Positions 1 to 7,167 of a stretch of 17,347 nt of DNA are shown here, in pieces (the stretch's first letter is position 1; every line of letters starts with the position of its first letter). The notes beneath the pieces are model-generated. The model did not search any database and was not told the origin of the DNA. It was given only the letters and a program-made list of their open reading frames with translations. This stretch comes from JBILCM01 sp044353165 (GTDB lineage Bacteria; Bacillota; Bacilli; Paenibacillales; YIM-B00363). The stretch spans positions 1 through 17,347 of the forward strand of contig JBILCM010000043.1 of the NCBI GenBank assembly GCA_044353165.1. Reading direction: 5' to 3'. Position numbers and translations under genes: made by a program.

Positions 1-1205
1 CACTGATGCCGATTGCTTTCGCCGTTATTTTTGATATTTTTCCGCCAGAAAAACGCGGCAAGATGAATGGTCTGTTTGGCGCCGTATTCGGTTTGTCCAG
101 TGTGTTCGGACCGATCTTAGGTGCTTACATTACCGATCATATCGATTGGCGTTGGGTGTTCTATATTAATGTACCGATTGGTATTGTTGCGTTGGCATTT
201 ATTTATGTGGGCTATCGAGAGAATGCAAATTTACGGAAACAAAAGATTGACTGGTGGGGAGCCACTTCACTGGTAGCAGCGATACTATGCTTGATGTTTG
301 CTATTGAACTGGGCGGTGCAAAAACGTACGCTTGGGGATCGCCACAAATTATGGGCTTGTTCGCACTTTTTGCTGTTAGTTTGGGTCTATTCATTGTCAT
401 CGAGCGCAAAGTGCAAGATCCCATCGTAGAGTTAAAGCTTTTCAAGAATCGATTATTTACGGCAAGTCAAGCGATTGGTTTCCTGTATGGAATCATGATG
501 ATTGTCGGGGCTACTTTCATCCCTATGTTTATCCAAGGGGTTTACGGTGAATCGGCAAGCGCAGCGGGCCAAACCTTAACACCGATGATGTTGGCAGTTG
601 TAGTTAGCAGCATTATAGGCGGGCCATTGGTGAATAAGTTGCCCTATCGCAACATCATGCTTCTCTCGGCGCTTATTCTTGGGGGAGCCCTATTCCTTCT
701 CAGTCAAATGACCGTAGACACCCCTAGATGGGCCGTAACCATTTATATGATATGTATTGGTCTTGGGATTGGCGTGAATTTCGTTGTGTTGAACATTTCT
801 GTGCTACATGGTTTGCCAAGTCAATTTAAAGGGGCAGCCATTTCCTTAATCGCCTTCTTCCGAACGATTGGTTCTGCCTTGGGTGTCACTGTGTTGGGCG
901 TTCTGCAGAAGAATGTGTTCGGTTCACAGATTGCATCGCAAATCCAAGATCCGAAGATAGCAGCACAATTCGCAGATCCCCAAGCGTTGCTCGTCCCGGA
1001 AGTTCGGGCAGCATTACCGCCAGAAACTTTGACAAGCGCTACCCAAGCGTTAGCGAATTCCATTGCCTCCTTGTTTGGCTTCTCTCTCATTCTTGTAGGT
1101 TGTGGACTGATCTTTGTGTTCATGATGGGTCGCGCAAAGTTGGAAATTGCTGCAAAACCACAAGGTGACGCTATGGCACCAGGATCCAGTACACCGGGAT
1201 CATAA
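1..1205 (+). CDS. MFS drug:H+ antiporter, DHA2 (14-TM) family, 5'-truncated by the window edge
   Basis: This is an integral membrane secondary transporter that probably expels drugs or other toxic compounds using the proton gradient. The frame is open from base 1 and an in-frame Leu codon precedes the first ATG at position 6, so the true start lies upstream. About 400 residues are present. They include a GP-x-x-G antiporter motif C (SSVFGPILGAYI) followed by DWRWVFYINVPIG, a signature of the 14-TM DHA2/QacA/EmrB group. About ten hydrophobic segments follow. Family members are near 480-520 residues, so roughly the first 100 are missing. The tail (GDAMAPGSSTPGS) is polar and cytoplasmic-like. 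The last 35 bases overlap the 3' end of leftward lrgB. I see no terminator between them. The substrate cannot be told from sequence. Confidence 0.9.
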   Translation, partial: LMPIAFAVIFDIFPPEKRGKMNGLFGAVFGLSSVFGPILGAYITDHIDWRWVFYINVPIGIVALAFIYVGYRENANLRKQKIDWWGATSLVAAILCLMFAIELGGAKTYAWGSPQIMGLFALFAVSLGLFIVIERKVQDPIVELKLFKNRLFTASQAIGFLYGIMMIVGATFIPMFIQGVYGESASAAGQTLTPMMLAVVVSSIIGGPLVNKLPYRNIMLLSALILGGALFLLSQMTVDTPRWAVTIYMICIGLGIGVNFVVLNISVLHGLPSQFKGAAISLIAFFRTIGSALGVTVLGVLQKNVFGSQIASQIQDPKIAAQFADPQALLVPEVRAALPPETLTSATQALANSIASLFGFSLILVGCGLIFVFMMGRAKLEIAAKPQGDAMAPGSSTPGS

Positions 1206-1869
1206 GCAATGAAACAATAATGCCTGTGATGCCCATGGCTAATCCACTGGAACTTCCGGCTTCTTCAGATTCACGAAGGAGTCGGGAAGTCCCAATCCCA
1301 TGGGCTGCAGTCCCAACCGCAATACCTAACGGCAGTTCATTGTTGATCTTGCACCAGCGCAAGAAGAGAGGACCTAGCATACTACCGATCAATCCTGTAA
1401 GAACGGTAAACACCGCTGCTAGTTCGCCGGAACCTCCTAATACCACTCCGAGTTCATAAGAGATGGCCGCTGTTGCTGATTTTGGCAGCAAGGCTGCGAG
1501 CAATTCGTTTCCTCCACCAAACAGGGTGAGCAGCAACCAACTGCTTACAATACCGGCCGTACTTCCCAGCGTGATGGAACCAACGATCGCCCATACTCTA
1601 CGCATAATGAAATTCTTGCGCTTGTACAAGGGTACAGCTAATGCAATCGTTGCTGGTCCTAGCAAGAATGAGAGCATATCCCCACCTTCAGCGTACCGCT
1701 CATAAGGCATGTCTACGATCAGTAGCAAAATAATGATGCCACCAGACGTTACGGCTAAAGGGTGGAGCCAACGCCACCGTAAGTTCCAATACAAAGCCAA
1801 GACGTACAACACGATGGTCACGGTGATGGAAAACAAAGGATCGAAAGTGAAGGTGGTCCAGGATGTCAT
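1171..1869 (-). CDS. lrgB: LrgB/CidB family membrane protein (antiholin-like partner)
   Basis: LrgB/CidB proteins are multi-pass membrane proteins. They work with small LrgA/CidA holin-like proteins and have been linked to murein hydrolase control, programmed lysis and, in some species, pyruvate or glycolate transport. Starting at the ATG at 1869 the protein has 232 residues, normal for the family. It shows many hydrophobic segments plus the conserved stretches LLGPATIALAVPLY, KSATAAISYELG and GTAAHGIGTSR. The frame stays open 17 codons further upstream. I chose 1869 because it overlaps the lrgA stop as ATGA and has AGGAG 8 bases upstream. Its TAG stop lies inside the end of the opposing MFS gene. 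Family assignment is firm; physiological role is inferred. Confidence 0.9.
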   Translation of the reverse strand: MTSWTTFTFDPLFSITVTIVLYVLALYWNLRWRWLHPLAVTSGGIIILLLIVDMPYERYAEGGDMLSFLLGPATIALAVPLYKRKNFIMRRVWAIVGSITLGSTAGIVSSWLLLTLFGGGNELLAALLPKSATAAISYELGVVLGGSGELAAVFTVLTGLIGSMLGPLFLRWCKINNELPLGIAVGTAAHGIGTSRLLRESEEAGSSSGLAMGITGIIVSLLMIPVYWILVP

Positions 1870-2222
1870 CGCAATTGCTCCTGCTCTTGCCGCGGATGAG
1901 TCCATCGTTGAGCGATCCAACCCGTGACCACTACGACAATCATGGTGCTAATGAACAACGTTGCAACGATCGAGGGCCATTCTTGACGAATCAAAGGAAT
2001 GAACACAATGGTTCCGGCGATGATCGGAGCGAAAAACAACATCATGTGTTTTAACAGTAGGGCACTCGTTTGTTCAATCCACTCCAGTTTTAAAAAGCCT
2101 AGCCATAACGCGCATAAACAAAGGATAAGTCCAATAACATTACCGGGGAGCGGAATGTGAAGGACACGCTCCATGAAAGAACCAAGGAGCTGAAAACCAA
2201 GAAGTATCGCAAATCCGCGCAT
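1866..2222 (-). CDS. lrgA: LrgA/CidA family holin-like protein
   Basis: This is a small membrane protein of the CidA/LrgA holin-like family. It has 118 residues and about four hydrophobic segments, with the family pattern LLGSFMERVLHIPLPGNVIGLILCL near the N terminus and MMLFFAPIIAGTI in the middle. The ATG at 2222 lies 9 bases after GAGG. A TTG one codon earlier (2225) is the alternative. It overlaps lrgB by 4 bases (ATGA), so the two are translationally coupled and probably form one complex. A good sigma-A-type promoter sits 43 bases upstream. No LytTR or LysR regulator gene is adjacent, so the usual local regulator is either elsewhere or absent. Confidence 0.9.
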   Translation of the reverse strand: MRGFAILLGFQLLGSFMERVLHIPLPGNVIGLILCLCALWLGFLKLEWIEQTSALLLKHMMLFFAPIIAGTIVFIPLIRQEWPSIVATLFISTMIVVVVTGWIAQRWTHPRQEQEQLR

Positions 2223-2264
2223 CAAACAAAACCTCGTTTCTCATAATGTGTAGCACCCTTGATT

Positions 2265-2293
2265 ATGATAAAGAAGGTTGAAATTCACGTCAA
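2265..2293 (-). promoter_or_regulatory. Sigma-A-type promoter for lrgAB
   Basis: On the minus strand TTGACG (2288-2293) and TATCAT (2265-2270) are separated by exactly 17 bases. Each box is 5 of 6 to consensus. The predicted start would give a 5' leader of about 35 bases before the lrgA ATG. Confidence 0.6.
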
Positions 2294-2404
2294 ATGGGCA
2301 AGCTACATGTTGGCGATGCACGGATGCTCTTAAATTTTTGCGCGCTCAAATTGTATGATACGTACACAAAAAAATCATAACATTCCGAGTCTGAAGTGTT
2401 TTTT

Positions 2405-2433
2405 ATGAAAATCGGTTTGGATATACTTAGAAT
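2405..2433 (+). promoter_or_regulatory. Weak candidate promoter for the DGQHR gene pair
   Basis: ATGAAA (2405-2410) and TAGAAT (2428-2433) are 17 bases apart, with the ribosome binding site GGGAGG at 2449-2454 just downstream. The -35 box is poor (4 of 6), so an activator or another sigma factor is possible. Confidence 0.3.
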
Positions 2434-2460
2434 AAATTTTTGTGTATTGGGAGGCACGGA

Positions 2461-3597
2461 ATGGATCCAGTAAGAACACTTTCAGACGTCATTACGAACC
2501 ACAAGAGTTCAGCGCATGTAGAGATTCATGCGAAGTTATCACGAACGTTCGGTCAATCCACTTTATCCACAACAATGCCGATGAGCAAGCTGTTTATGAT
2601 CTATGAAGTGGACTTAGAAGTGCAACGGAATATCATTCCACAAAATTTGTCCAGACTGATCGACTATATCACGCTGCATTTGGACCACGGGCAAAGCATA
2701 TACTTCCCGGGCGTTCTCTTGTCCGCACGCGGAGCAGGTGAGTACGACGGGTCACAAGGCGTGTTTCGACTAACACCCATGGAAAAATGTTACATTGTGG
2801 ATGGACAGCATCGGCTGGCTGCGTTCAAACGTATCATGGAGACGCTGCAGAGCAATATGGCCCGAGCCAAAGACCGTCGTGAATACGATCGAGTCGAAGA
2901 AATCACGGACAAACTTCGCCGTATTTATGACTTCCCGATGTCTGTGATGATTTATCTAGATATCGATGCCAAACAAGAGCGTCAATTGTTCTCGGACATT
3001 AACAAGTTACCCCGCAAAATTGGGGGGAATTTGGCCGCGTTGCGGGACCAACGGAGATTCTATCATGCTTTGGCATCCCGCTTGGTTGAGGAATCCGTCA
3101 TTATGCGCGATATCCCCGTAGATCTATTCTCGGAACGTGGGAAATCCCCTGAATATTTATTTACATATCAGCTGCTCATTGAAATTATGGCAGCATTGTT
3201 TGAAGGTCGAATGAAATCTGCTGCCCGAAATAATGGATATTATTACAGTGAACGAGACATGGAGGAACATATCCAACATGCAACGCTCTATTTTCAATTA
3301 CTGCGCACTTATTTGCCAGAACCGTCCAAGGAAGAGTTAAGTTGGTCAGAAAACTTGCAAATCGCTTTGGCGCTCTTCCTGCATGAAGAAGCTTATAAGA
3401 CGCTTGCATTCAATAAATACACATTGGAACATGCGATGAAAATATTGCCTCATGTGAATTGGAATGCTATTTATCGGGGAGACGAGAAGGACCGACTGCC
3501 TCGCCGTTCGCGAATTATGAAAGCCTATCAGCATATTCGCAACTTCTATAAAGATCAGAATTTGTTCCTGATCCGTGACAAGGAGGACGTCGGTTAA
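2461..3597 (+). CDS. DGQHR-domain (DndB/ParB-like superfamily) protein, first of a tandem pair
   Basis: This 378-residue soluble protein carries the DGQHR motif (residues 114-118, IVDGQHRLAAF) and a second family block, QLFSDIN (175-181). Before these is a ParB-like segment with VQR (54-56), a helix with R..I.Y (65-69), and YFPG (81-84). DGQHR proteins include DndB, the regulator of DNA phosphorothioation, and ParB-related proteins in other DNA modification systems. The C-terminal 180 residues are mostly helical-looking with no motif I recognise. The start at 2461 is set by GGGAGG 6 bases upstream. It shares one base with the following paralogue (TAATG). No dnd, ssp or dpd gene is in the window. 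The domain call is firm; calling it DndB by function would go beyond the evidence. Confidence 0.8.
   Translation: MDPVRTLSDVITNHKSSAHVEIHAKLSRTFGQSTLSTTMPMSKLFMIYEVDLEVQRNIIPQNLSRLIDYITLHLDHGQSIYFPGVLLSARGAGEYDGSQGVFRLTPMEKCYIVDGQHRLAAFKRIMETLQSNMARAKDRREYDRVEEITDKLRRIYDFPMSVMIYLDIDAKQERQLFSDINKLPRKIGGNLAALRDQRRFYHALASRLVEESVIMRDIPVDLFSERGKSPEYLFTYQLLIEIMAALFEGRMKSAARNNGYYYSERDMEEHIQHATLYFQLLRTYLPEPSKEELSWSENLQIALALFLHEEAYKTLAFNKYTLEHAMKILPHVNWNAIYRGDEKDRLPRRSRIMKAYQHIRNFYKDQNLFLIRDKEDVG
3580..3586 (+). promoter_or_regulatory. Strong internal Shine-Dalgarno for the second DGQHR gene
   Basis: AAGGAGG lies inside the last codons of the first DGQHR gene, 10 bases before the ATG at 3597. With the TAATG stop/start overlap it shows that the second protein is made by coupled but well-supported initiation. 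Confidence 0.75.
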
Positions 3598-4745
3598 TGG
3601 ATGGTTTGTTGTTGAACATGGAAATTTATCCTTATTGTGAACGGTATGGTTTGACTACAGTAGCCATTCAAGTGCAAGATTTGCTCAATTACACAAGAAT
3701 TGATCCGATGGTACAACGCAAGTTATCTGCGGGGCAACGTCGCAAAATTGCATCTTACTTACAAGAACGTGAACTCGACCGCATCTTTTTCGGTCCGGTC
3801 ACATTATCATTGCGTGATGTCTCTCAATTGACGAAGCAACCGAATGGATTACTGCTGCGGCACGGACATAAAGTGAGTATCCTTGATGGACAACACCGTA
3901 TTCTTGCACTAGGGTTTGTGAACGAGCGAATGCAGAAAGAAGTCAATGTGCTAGAGAGAAAAATCAAACTCATGAAGGTCAAGTGCCGCAAGCACCCTGA
4001 AGACTCGCGCATGGTAGAGGAACTTGATGAACTCGAAGGGTTATTGGAGCAACTCGAAGTACGTCGGCTTGATTTGTTGGAGAGCGAGTTGTCGGTGCAG
4101 CTCTATATCGGATTGAATGAAGAAGAGGAAAAACAATTGTTCGGGGACATTAATTCCAAGGTGCAATTGGTCAGCAAAGAGTTAGGCCATCTGTTCGACT
4201 CCACAGATCCCATCAATAGTGTGATTCAACAAGTTGCGGATCATAACAATTATTTGAAAGCAGCGGGAATCGAACGTCGCAACAACTTGACAGCATACAA
4301 CAAAAACTTCACCTGCTTCAGCTGGCTGTATTCCACGGCTTCGTTGTTGTTTAACGGAACGATGCAGCCTTCCTACGAACTGATGCGTAGAATTCGCTCA
4401 GATGTGGCTAGCCATGTCGAGGTGTTGCACCAATTTTTGAATGCGGTCATTCCGCATATGCCAGAGCAACCGGGTCAATCGAAGTTCGTGTCTTCCAATC
4501 GCATGATCCAGGAATCTATTGCGCTTTATGCGCATCGATATTTGTACCGTGATGGTGACATGCAACAAGGTTGGGTGGATTGCTTGAAGGTACTCGATCA
4601 GTTCGACTGGACACAGGACAATGAGGCCATGATTGCGTTATTCGGGCAATTGGACAATGGCAAGCTTAATCTCGTGCATGAGAAGTCTTTGCGCAAACAT
4701 ACGAAGTTTGTTGATTACTTACAGTCAAGATTAGAAATCGCATAA
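3597..4745 (+). CDS. DGQHR-domain (DndB/ParB-like superfamily) protein, second of a tandem pair
   Basis: This 382-residue soluble protein has the same layout as its upstream neighbour but differs strongly in sequence. It has VQRKL (39-43), RRKIASYL (48-55), FFGP (64-67), DGQHR (97-101, ILDGQHRILAL) and QLFGDIN (180-186). Between the DGQHR and DIN blocks is a longer Lys/Glu/Leu-rich segment (about 108-165). It looks like a coiled coil and is about 20 residues longer than in the first protein. The ATG shares its A with the upstream TAA, and a perfect AAGGAGG precedes it. A strong terminator follows the stop directly, so the two genes form a complete bicistronic unit. An obligate heteromer is a reasonable inference. 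Enzymatic activity is unknown; neither a nuclease nor an ATPase motif is obvious. Confidence 0.8.
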   Translation: MDGLLLNMEIYPYCERYGLTTVAIQVQDLLNYTRIDPMVQRKLSAGQRRKIASYLQERELDRIFFGPVTLSLRDVSQLTKQPNGLLLRHGHKVSILDGQHRILALGFVNERMQKEVNVLERKIKLMKVKCRKHPEDSRMVEELDELEGLLEQLEVRRLDLLESELSVQLYIGLNEEEEKQLFGDINSKVQLVSKELGHLFDSTDPINSVIQQVADHNNYLKAAGIERRNNLTAYNKNFTCFSWLYSTASLLFNGTMQPSYELMRRIRSDVASHVEVLHQFLNAVIPHMPEQPGQSKFVSSNRMIQESIALYAHRYLYRDGDMQQGWVDCLKVLDQFDWTQDNEAMIALFGQLDNGKLNLVHEKSLRKHTKFVDYLQSRLEIA

Positions 4746-4758
4746 TCCATAACACGTT

Positions 4759-4797
4759 GCCGAGTCCATTAAACCCTATTGGACTCGGCTGCACTTT
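4759..4797 (+). terminator. Rho-independent terminator of the DGQHR operon
   Basis: A perfect 10-bp stem (4759-4768 with 4780-4789, GCCGAGTCCA/TGGACTCGGC) has an 11-base loop and is followed by GCACTTTTT on the plus strand. The loop and right arm lie inside the 3' end of the convergent baiN gene. The minus-strand flank has no T-run, so it serves the rightward genes only. Confidence 0.85.
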
Positions 4798-6037
4798 TTC
4801 CTGCGGTATATCCTGTGGTGAAAGCGGCAGTGATGTTGTAACCGCCTGTGTATCCATGAATATCCAGGATTTCACCGCAAAAATACAATCCTTCCATCAG
4901 TTTGGAACCCATCGTGCGAGGATCAACTTCTTTCAGATGAACCCCCCCGCCAGTGACGAATGCTTCGTCCAATGAGAGTGTTCCCGTAGCGATAAATTCA
5001 AACCGTTTGCAACATTGCGCAAAACGAAGGCAGGTTGTCCTCGATAGTGCATCCCCGGTCGTATTTTCGTCAATCTCTGTATGTTTCAAAAGAAAGAGTA
5101 GCTGTCGTTCTTGAACGAGCGATCTCCAGATCGTTTTTACGGCTTTGCGCGGTTCATGGGTTGCAAGTTCATATAATTTATCTTGCAACACGGGAAGTTG
5201 CCATGTTGGGAAGAGATCAATGCTCATCAACACTTGCGGCACACCATGTTTCCTGAGTGTTTTCAGTACATATTGACTGCAACGCAAAGCGACAGGTCCA
5301 GATATGCCAAAATGGGTGAAAATCATATCTCCCTCATGCGCCTTCACGAGTTTTCCAAAGGGGTCCCAAACGCTCAAGACGATATCGCGCAACGATATGC
5401 CTTGCAACTGACGTTCACGCACCCAAACTTCAGAAGAAGTAATGGGTACTTCTGTCGGATACAACGGCGTAATGGTGTGCCCTGCTGCTTCAGCCCATGC
5501 ATAACCATCGCCTGTCGAGCCGGTATGGGGCACGCTTTTGCCGCCTGTTGCAATCACGACCGTCGGCGATAACAGTCGCTCACCGTTATGCAACTGTACG
5601 CCAAGCACGCGATCTGTATCATAAATCACGCGGTCGACGGCGGCATTCACACGTATATCCACATGTAAAGACCTGACCTTATTAATCAGCGCGTCAACCA
5701 CGGTCTTCGCCTTATCGCTGACGGGAAACATGCGCCCGCGGTCTTCTTCCTTCAGTTGGATCCCCAGTCCTTCGAAAAAATGGATAATATCACGATTGTT
5801 AAATTGGCTGAACGCACTGTGCAAAAACCGCCCATTGCCTGGAATGTGCTTGATTAATGTGTCGAGATCGGCTGCATTAGTCACATTGCAACGGCCTCCG
5901 CCCGAAATACCAAGCTTACGGCCCAATTTATCTCCTTTGTCAATCAATAATGTCTTTGCACCGTGCGTTGCAGCAGATACGGAGGCCATTAAACCGGATG
6001 GGCCGCCGCCAATGACGATGCAATCGTAATGATTCAT
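4769..6037 (-). CDS. BaiN/HI0933 family NAD(P)/FAD-dependent flavoprotein
   Basis: This is a cytosolic flavoprotein of the HI0933/YhiN/BaiN family (422 residues, typical about 400-430). Visible signatures are the N-terminal dinucleotide-binding loop GGGPSG (10-15), the family motif SGGGRCNVTN (45-54), an internal ATGGKSVPHTGSTGDGY stretch, and the C-terminal FAD-contact segment GYTGGYNITAAFTTG. BaiN of gut clostridia has been implicated in bile-acid dehydroxylation. In most Firmicutes the natural substrate is unknown, so the name marks family only. The ATG at 6037 has AAGGGG 7 bases upstream. It is transcribed leftward towards the DGQHR operon and its last codons form part of that operon's terminator. 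Family confidence is high; substrate is unknown. Confidence 0.9.
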   Translation of the reverse strand: MNHYDCIVIGGGPSGLMASVSAATHGAKTLLIDKGDKLGRKLGISGGGRCNVTNAADLDTLIKHIPGNGRFLHSAFSQFNNRDIIHFFEGLGIQLKEEDRGRMFPVSDKAKTVVDALINKVRSLHVDIRVNAAVDRVIYDTDRVLGVQLHNGERLLSPTVVIATGGKSVPHTGSTGDGYAWAEAAGHTITPLYPTEVPITSSEVWVRERQLQGISLRDIVLSVWDPFGKLVKAHEGDMIFTHFGISGPVALRCSQYVLKTLRKHGVPQVLMSIDLFPTWQLPVLQDKLYELATHEPRKAVKTIWRSLVQERQLLFLLKHTEIDENTTGDALSRTTCLRFAQCCKRFEFIATGTLSLDEAFVTGGGVHLKEVDPRTMGSKLMEGLYFCGEILDIHGYTGGYNITAAFTTGYTAGKSAAESNRV

Positions 6038-6080
6038 GCCATAACCCCTTCATTCCATGGTGTAGAAGTATGCTGCTCCT

Positions 6081-6108
6081 AGTATATCATGTTTTTGTAT
6101 GAGTTAAC
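6081..6108 (-). promoter_or_regulatory. Extended -10 promoter for the baiN-family gene
   Basis: On the minus strand TG-A-TATACT (bases 6089 down to 6081) forms an extended -10. A weak -35 (GTTAAC, 6103-6108) lies 16 bases upstream. The predicted leader is about 37 bases. Confidence 0.5.
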
Positions 6109-6158
6109 GGAAGGCAGCGCACATTAAACTAGACGACGAAAGGAGTGCGTGAACAACG

Positions 6159-6542
6159 ATGAAACCCCCAAAACCTGATGAATCATCCAAAGAAGTGTTA
6201 CGGTCGCTTGGTGACCCCGCGCTCGACCCCTTTGAGATCGAATTTTTACCAGAATACGATAACAGAACGGGAACGCGCAGCGCATTCGTCAACGAGTATG
6301 GCGTTGTGATCGGTGACCATGAATACGATTCGCCACAATCCCCGCTGAATCAATGGAGTGCCGATACAGATCCCTCCATCATGGCCGGAGCGGCATGGGT
6401 CCATCCTCGCAAAGATATCGGTTTTCGAACACAACAAAATCGTCAATGGTTCGAACAAGGAATCCCGCCTCGCAGCGGTGTGTTCATGCATCCGGTTGTT
6501 GACGTTGCTTATAAAAATAAAGAGAACAGTGAACAAGAATAG
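6159..6542 (+). CDS. DUF3905 family protein
   Basis: This 127-residue hydrophilic protein has no signal peptide or membrane segment. It matches my recollection of the Bacillales family DUF3905 through the run DPFEIEFLPEYD (residues 23-34), the block FVNEYGVVIGDHEYDSP, and WVHPRKDIGF with PPRSGVFMHP near the end. The function is unknown. The family seems limited to spore formers, so a sporulation-related role is possible but only an inference. AAAGGAG (6139-6145) lies 13 bases before the ATG, somewhat far, and no other in-frame start fits better. It is divergent from the flavoprotein gene and followed by a bacilliredoxin gene with its own promoter. Confidence 0.75.
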   Translation: MKPPKPDESSKEVLRSLGDPALDPFEIEFLPEYDNRTGTRSAFVNEYGVVIGDHEYDSPQSPLNQWSADTDPSIMAGAAWVHPRKDIGFRTQQNRQWFEQGIPPRSGVFMHPVVDVAYKNKENSEQE

Positions 6543-6553
6543 TCTGCATAGCA

Positions 6554-6582
6554 ACGACAAACGCATGGTCGCGTGATATAAT
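6554..6582 (+). promoter_or_regulatory. Sigma-A promoter with extended -10 for the bacilliredoxin gene
   Basis: TG-A-TATAAT (6574-6582) is a consensus extended -10. ACGACA (6554-6559) lies 17 bases upstream as a 4-of-6 -35. The predicted start falls about 40 bases before the ATG at 6632. Confidence 0.65.
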
Positions 6583-6631
6583 GGAAAAGAATTAACACTT
6601 ATCCATATCACGTAAAGGAGTGTTCAGGAAC

Positions 6632-7066
6632 ATGTCAATCACATTCGAGATGTACATGAACGATTATGTACAACCGATGCGTGACCAACTCACGCGTTTA
6701 GGAATCCAGGAATTGCGCAAGCCCGAAGATGTCGAGCAGGCGTTCAACCATATGCAGGGAACTGCGCTGGTCGTAGTTAACTCCGTATGCGGTTGCGCTG
6801 CAGGGCAAGCTCGTCCAGGTGTCGCGCTCGCACTGAACAACGAAGTGAAACCGGATCATCTCTTCACCGTCTTCGCAGGTCAAGACAAAGAAGCTACAGC
6901 GAAAGCACGCGAATATTTTTCGCCTTATCCGCCTTCGTCTCCATCGATCGCATTAATGAAAGACGGGAAATTGGTGCATTTCATTGAACGTCATGAAATT
7001 GAGGATCGTTCGGCAGAGATGATCGCAGATAGCTTGACGGGAGCATTCGATTTTTATTGTAAATAG
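6632..7066 (+). CDS. brxA: BrxA/BrxB family bacilliredoxin
   Basis: Bacilliredoxins remove bacillithiol from S-bacillithiolated proteins after oxidative stress. They attack the mixed disulfide with the first Cys of a CGC motif. The 144-residue protein has VNSVCGCAAG with C53-G54-C55, then VFAGQDKEATAKAREYF, PPSSPS and FIERHEIE, all family hallmarks, and a C-terminal FDFYCK. The N terminus (MSITFEMYMNDYVQPMRDQL) and the KLVHFIERHEIE stretch resemble BrxA (YphP) more than BrxB (YqiW), so the symbol is a moderate call. The ATG at 6632 is preceded by AAAGGAG (6614-6620). An earlier in-frame TTG at 6620 is unlikely because it overlaps that site. It is monocistronic, with its own promoter and terminator. 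The recycling partners (YpdA, bsh genes) are not in the window. Confidence 0.9.
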   Translation: MSITFEMYMNDYVQPMRDQLTRLGIQELRKPEDVEQAFNHMQGTALVVVNSVCGCAAGQARPGVALALNNEVKPDHLFTVFAGQDKEATAKAREYFSPYPPSSPSIALMKDGKLVHFIERHEIEDRSAEMIADSLTGAFDFYCK

Positions 7067-7082
7067 AATGGAAGTAAACCGG

Positions 7083-7114
7083 GGCTGTCGGCACATGATG
7101 TGTCGACAGTCTTT
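7083..7114 (+). terminator. Rho-independent terminator after the bacilliredoxin gene
   Basis: CTGTCGGCACA (7085-7095) pairs with TGTGTCGACAG (7099-7109) around a 3-base loop, with one G-T wobble. Two further weak pairs and TCTTT follow. The T-run is short, so efficiency is uncertain. Confidence 0.6.
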
Positions 7115-7140
7115 GAATGATATATGAATCCGGTTACATT
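7113..7140 (+). promoter_or_regulatory. Candidate promoter for the formaldehyde dehydrogenase gene
   Basis: TTGAAT (7113-7118) and TACATT (7135-7140) are 16 bases apart, each 4 of 6 to consensus, just after the preceding terminator stem. Confidence 0.3.
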
Positions 7141-7167
7141 TTGAACATGAATAGAGGAGAGATTGTG

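Noticed and set aside
2440..2460. TTG start seven codons upstream for the first DGQHR gene
   Set aside because: The Shine-Dalgarno GGGAGG lies inside that extension and points to the ATG at 2461.
2461..4745. Calling the DGQHR genes dndB of a phosphorothioation system
   Set aside because: No cysteine desulfurase, DndC, DndD or DndE gene is nearby, so only domain membership is supported.
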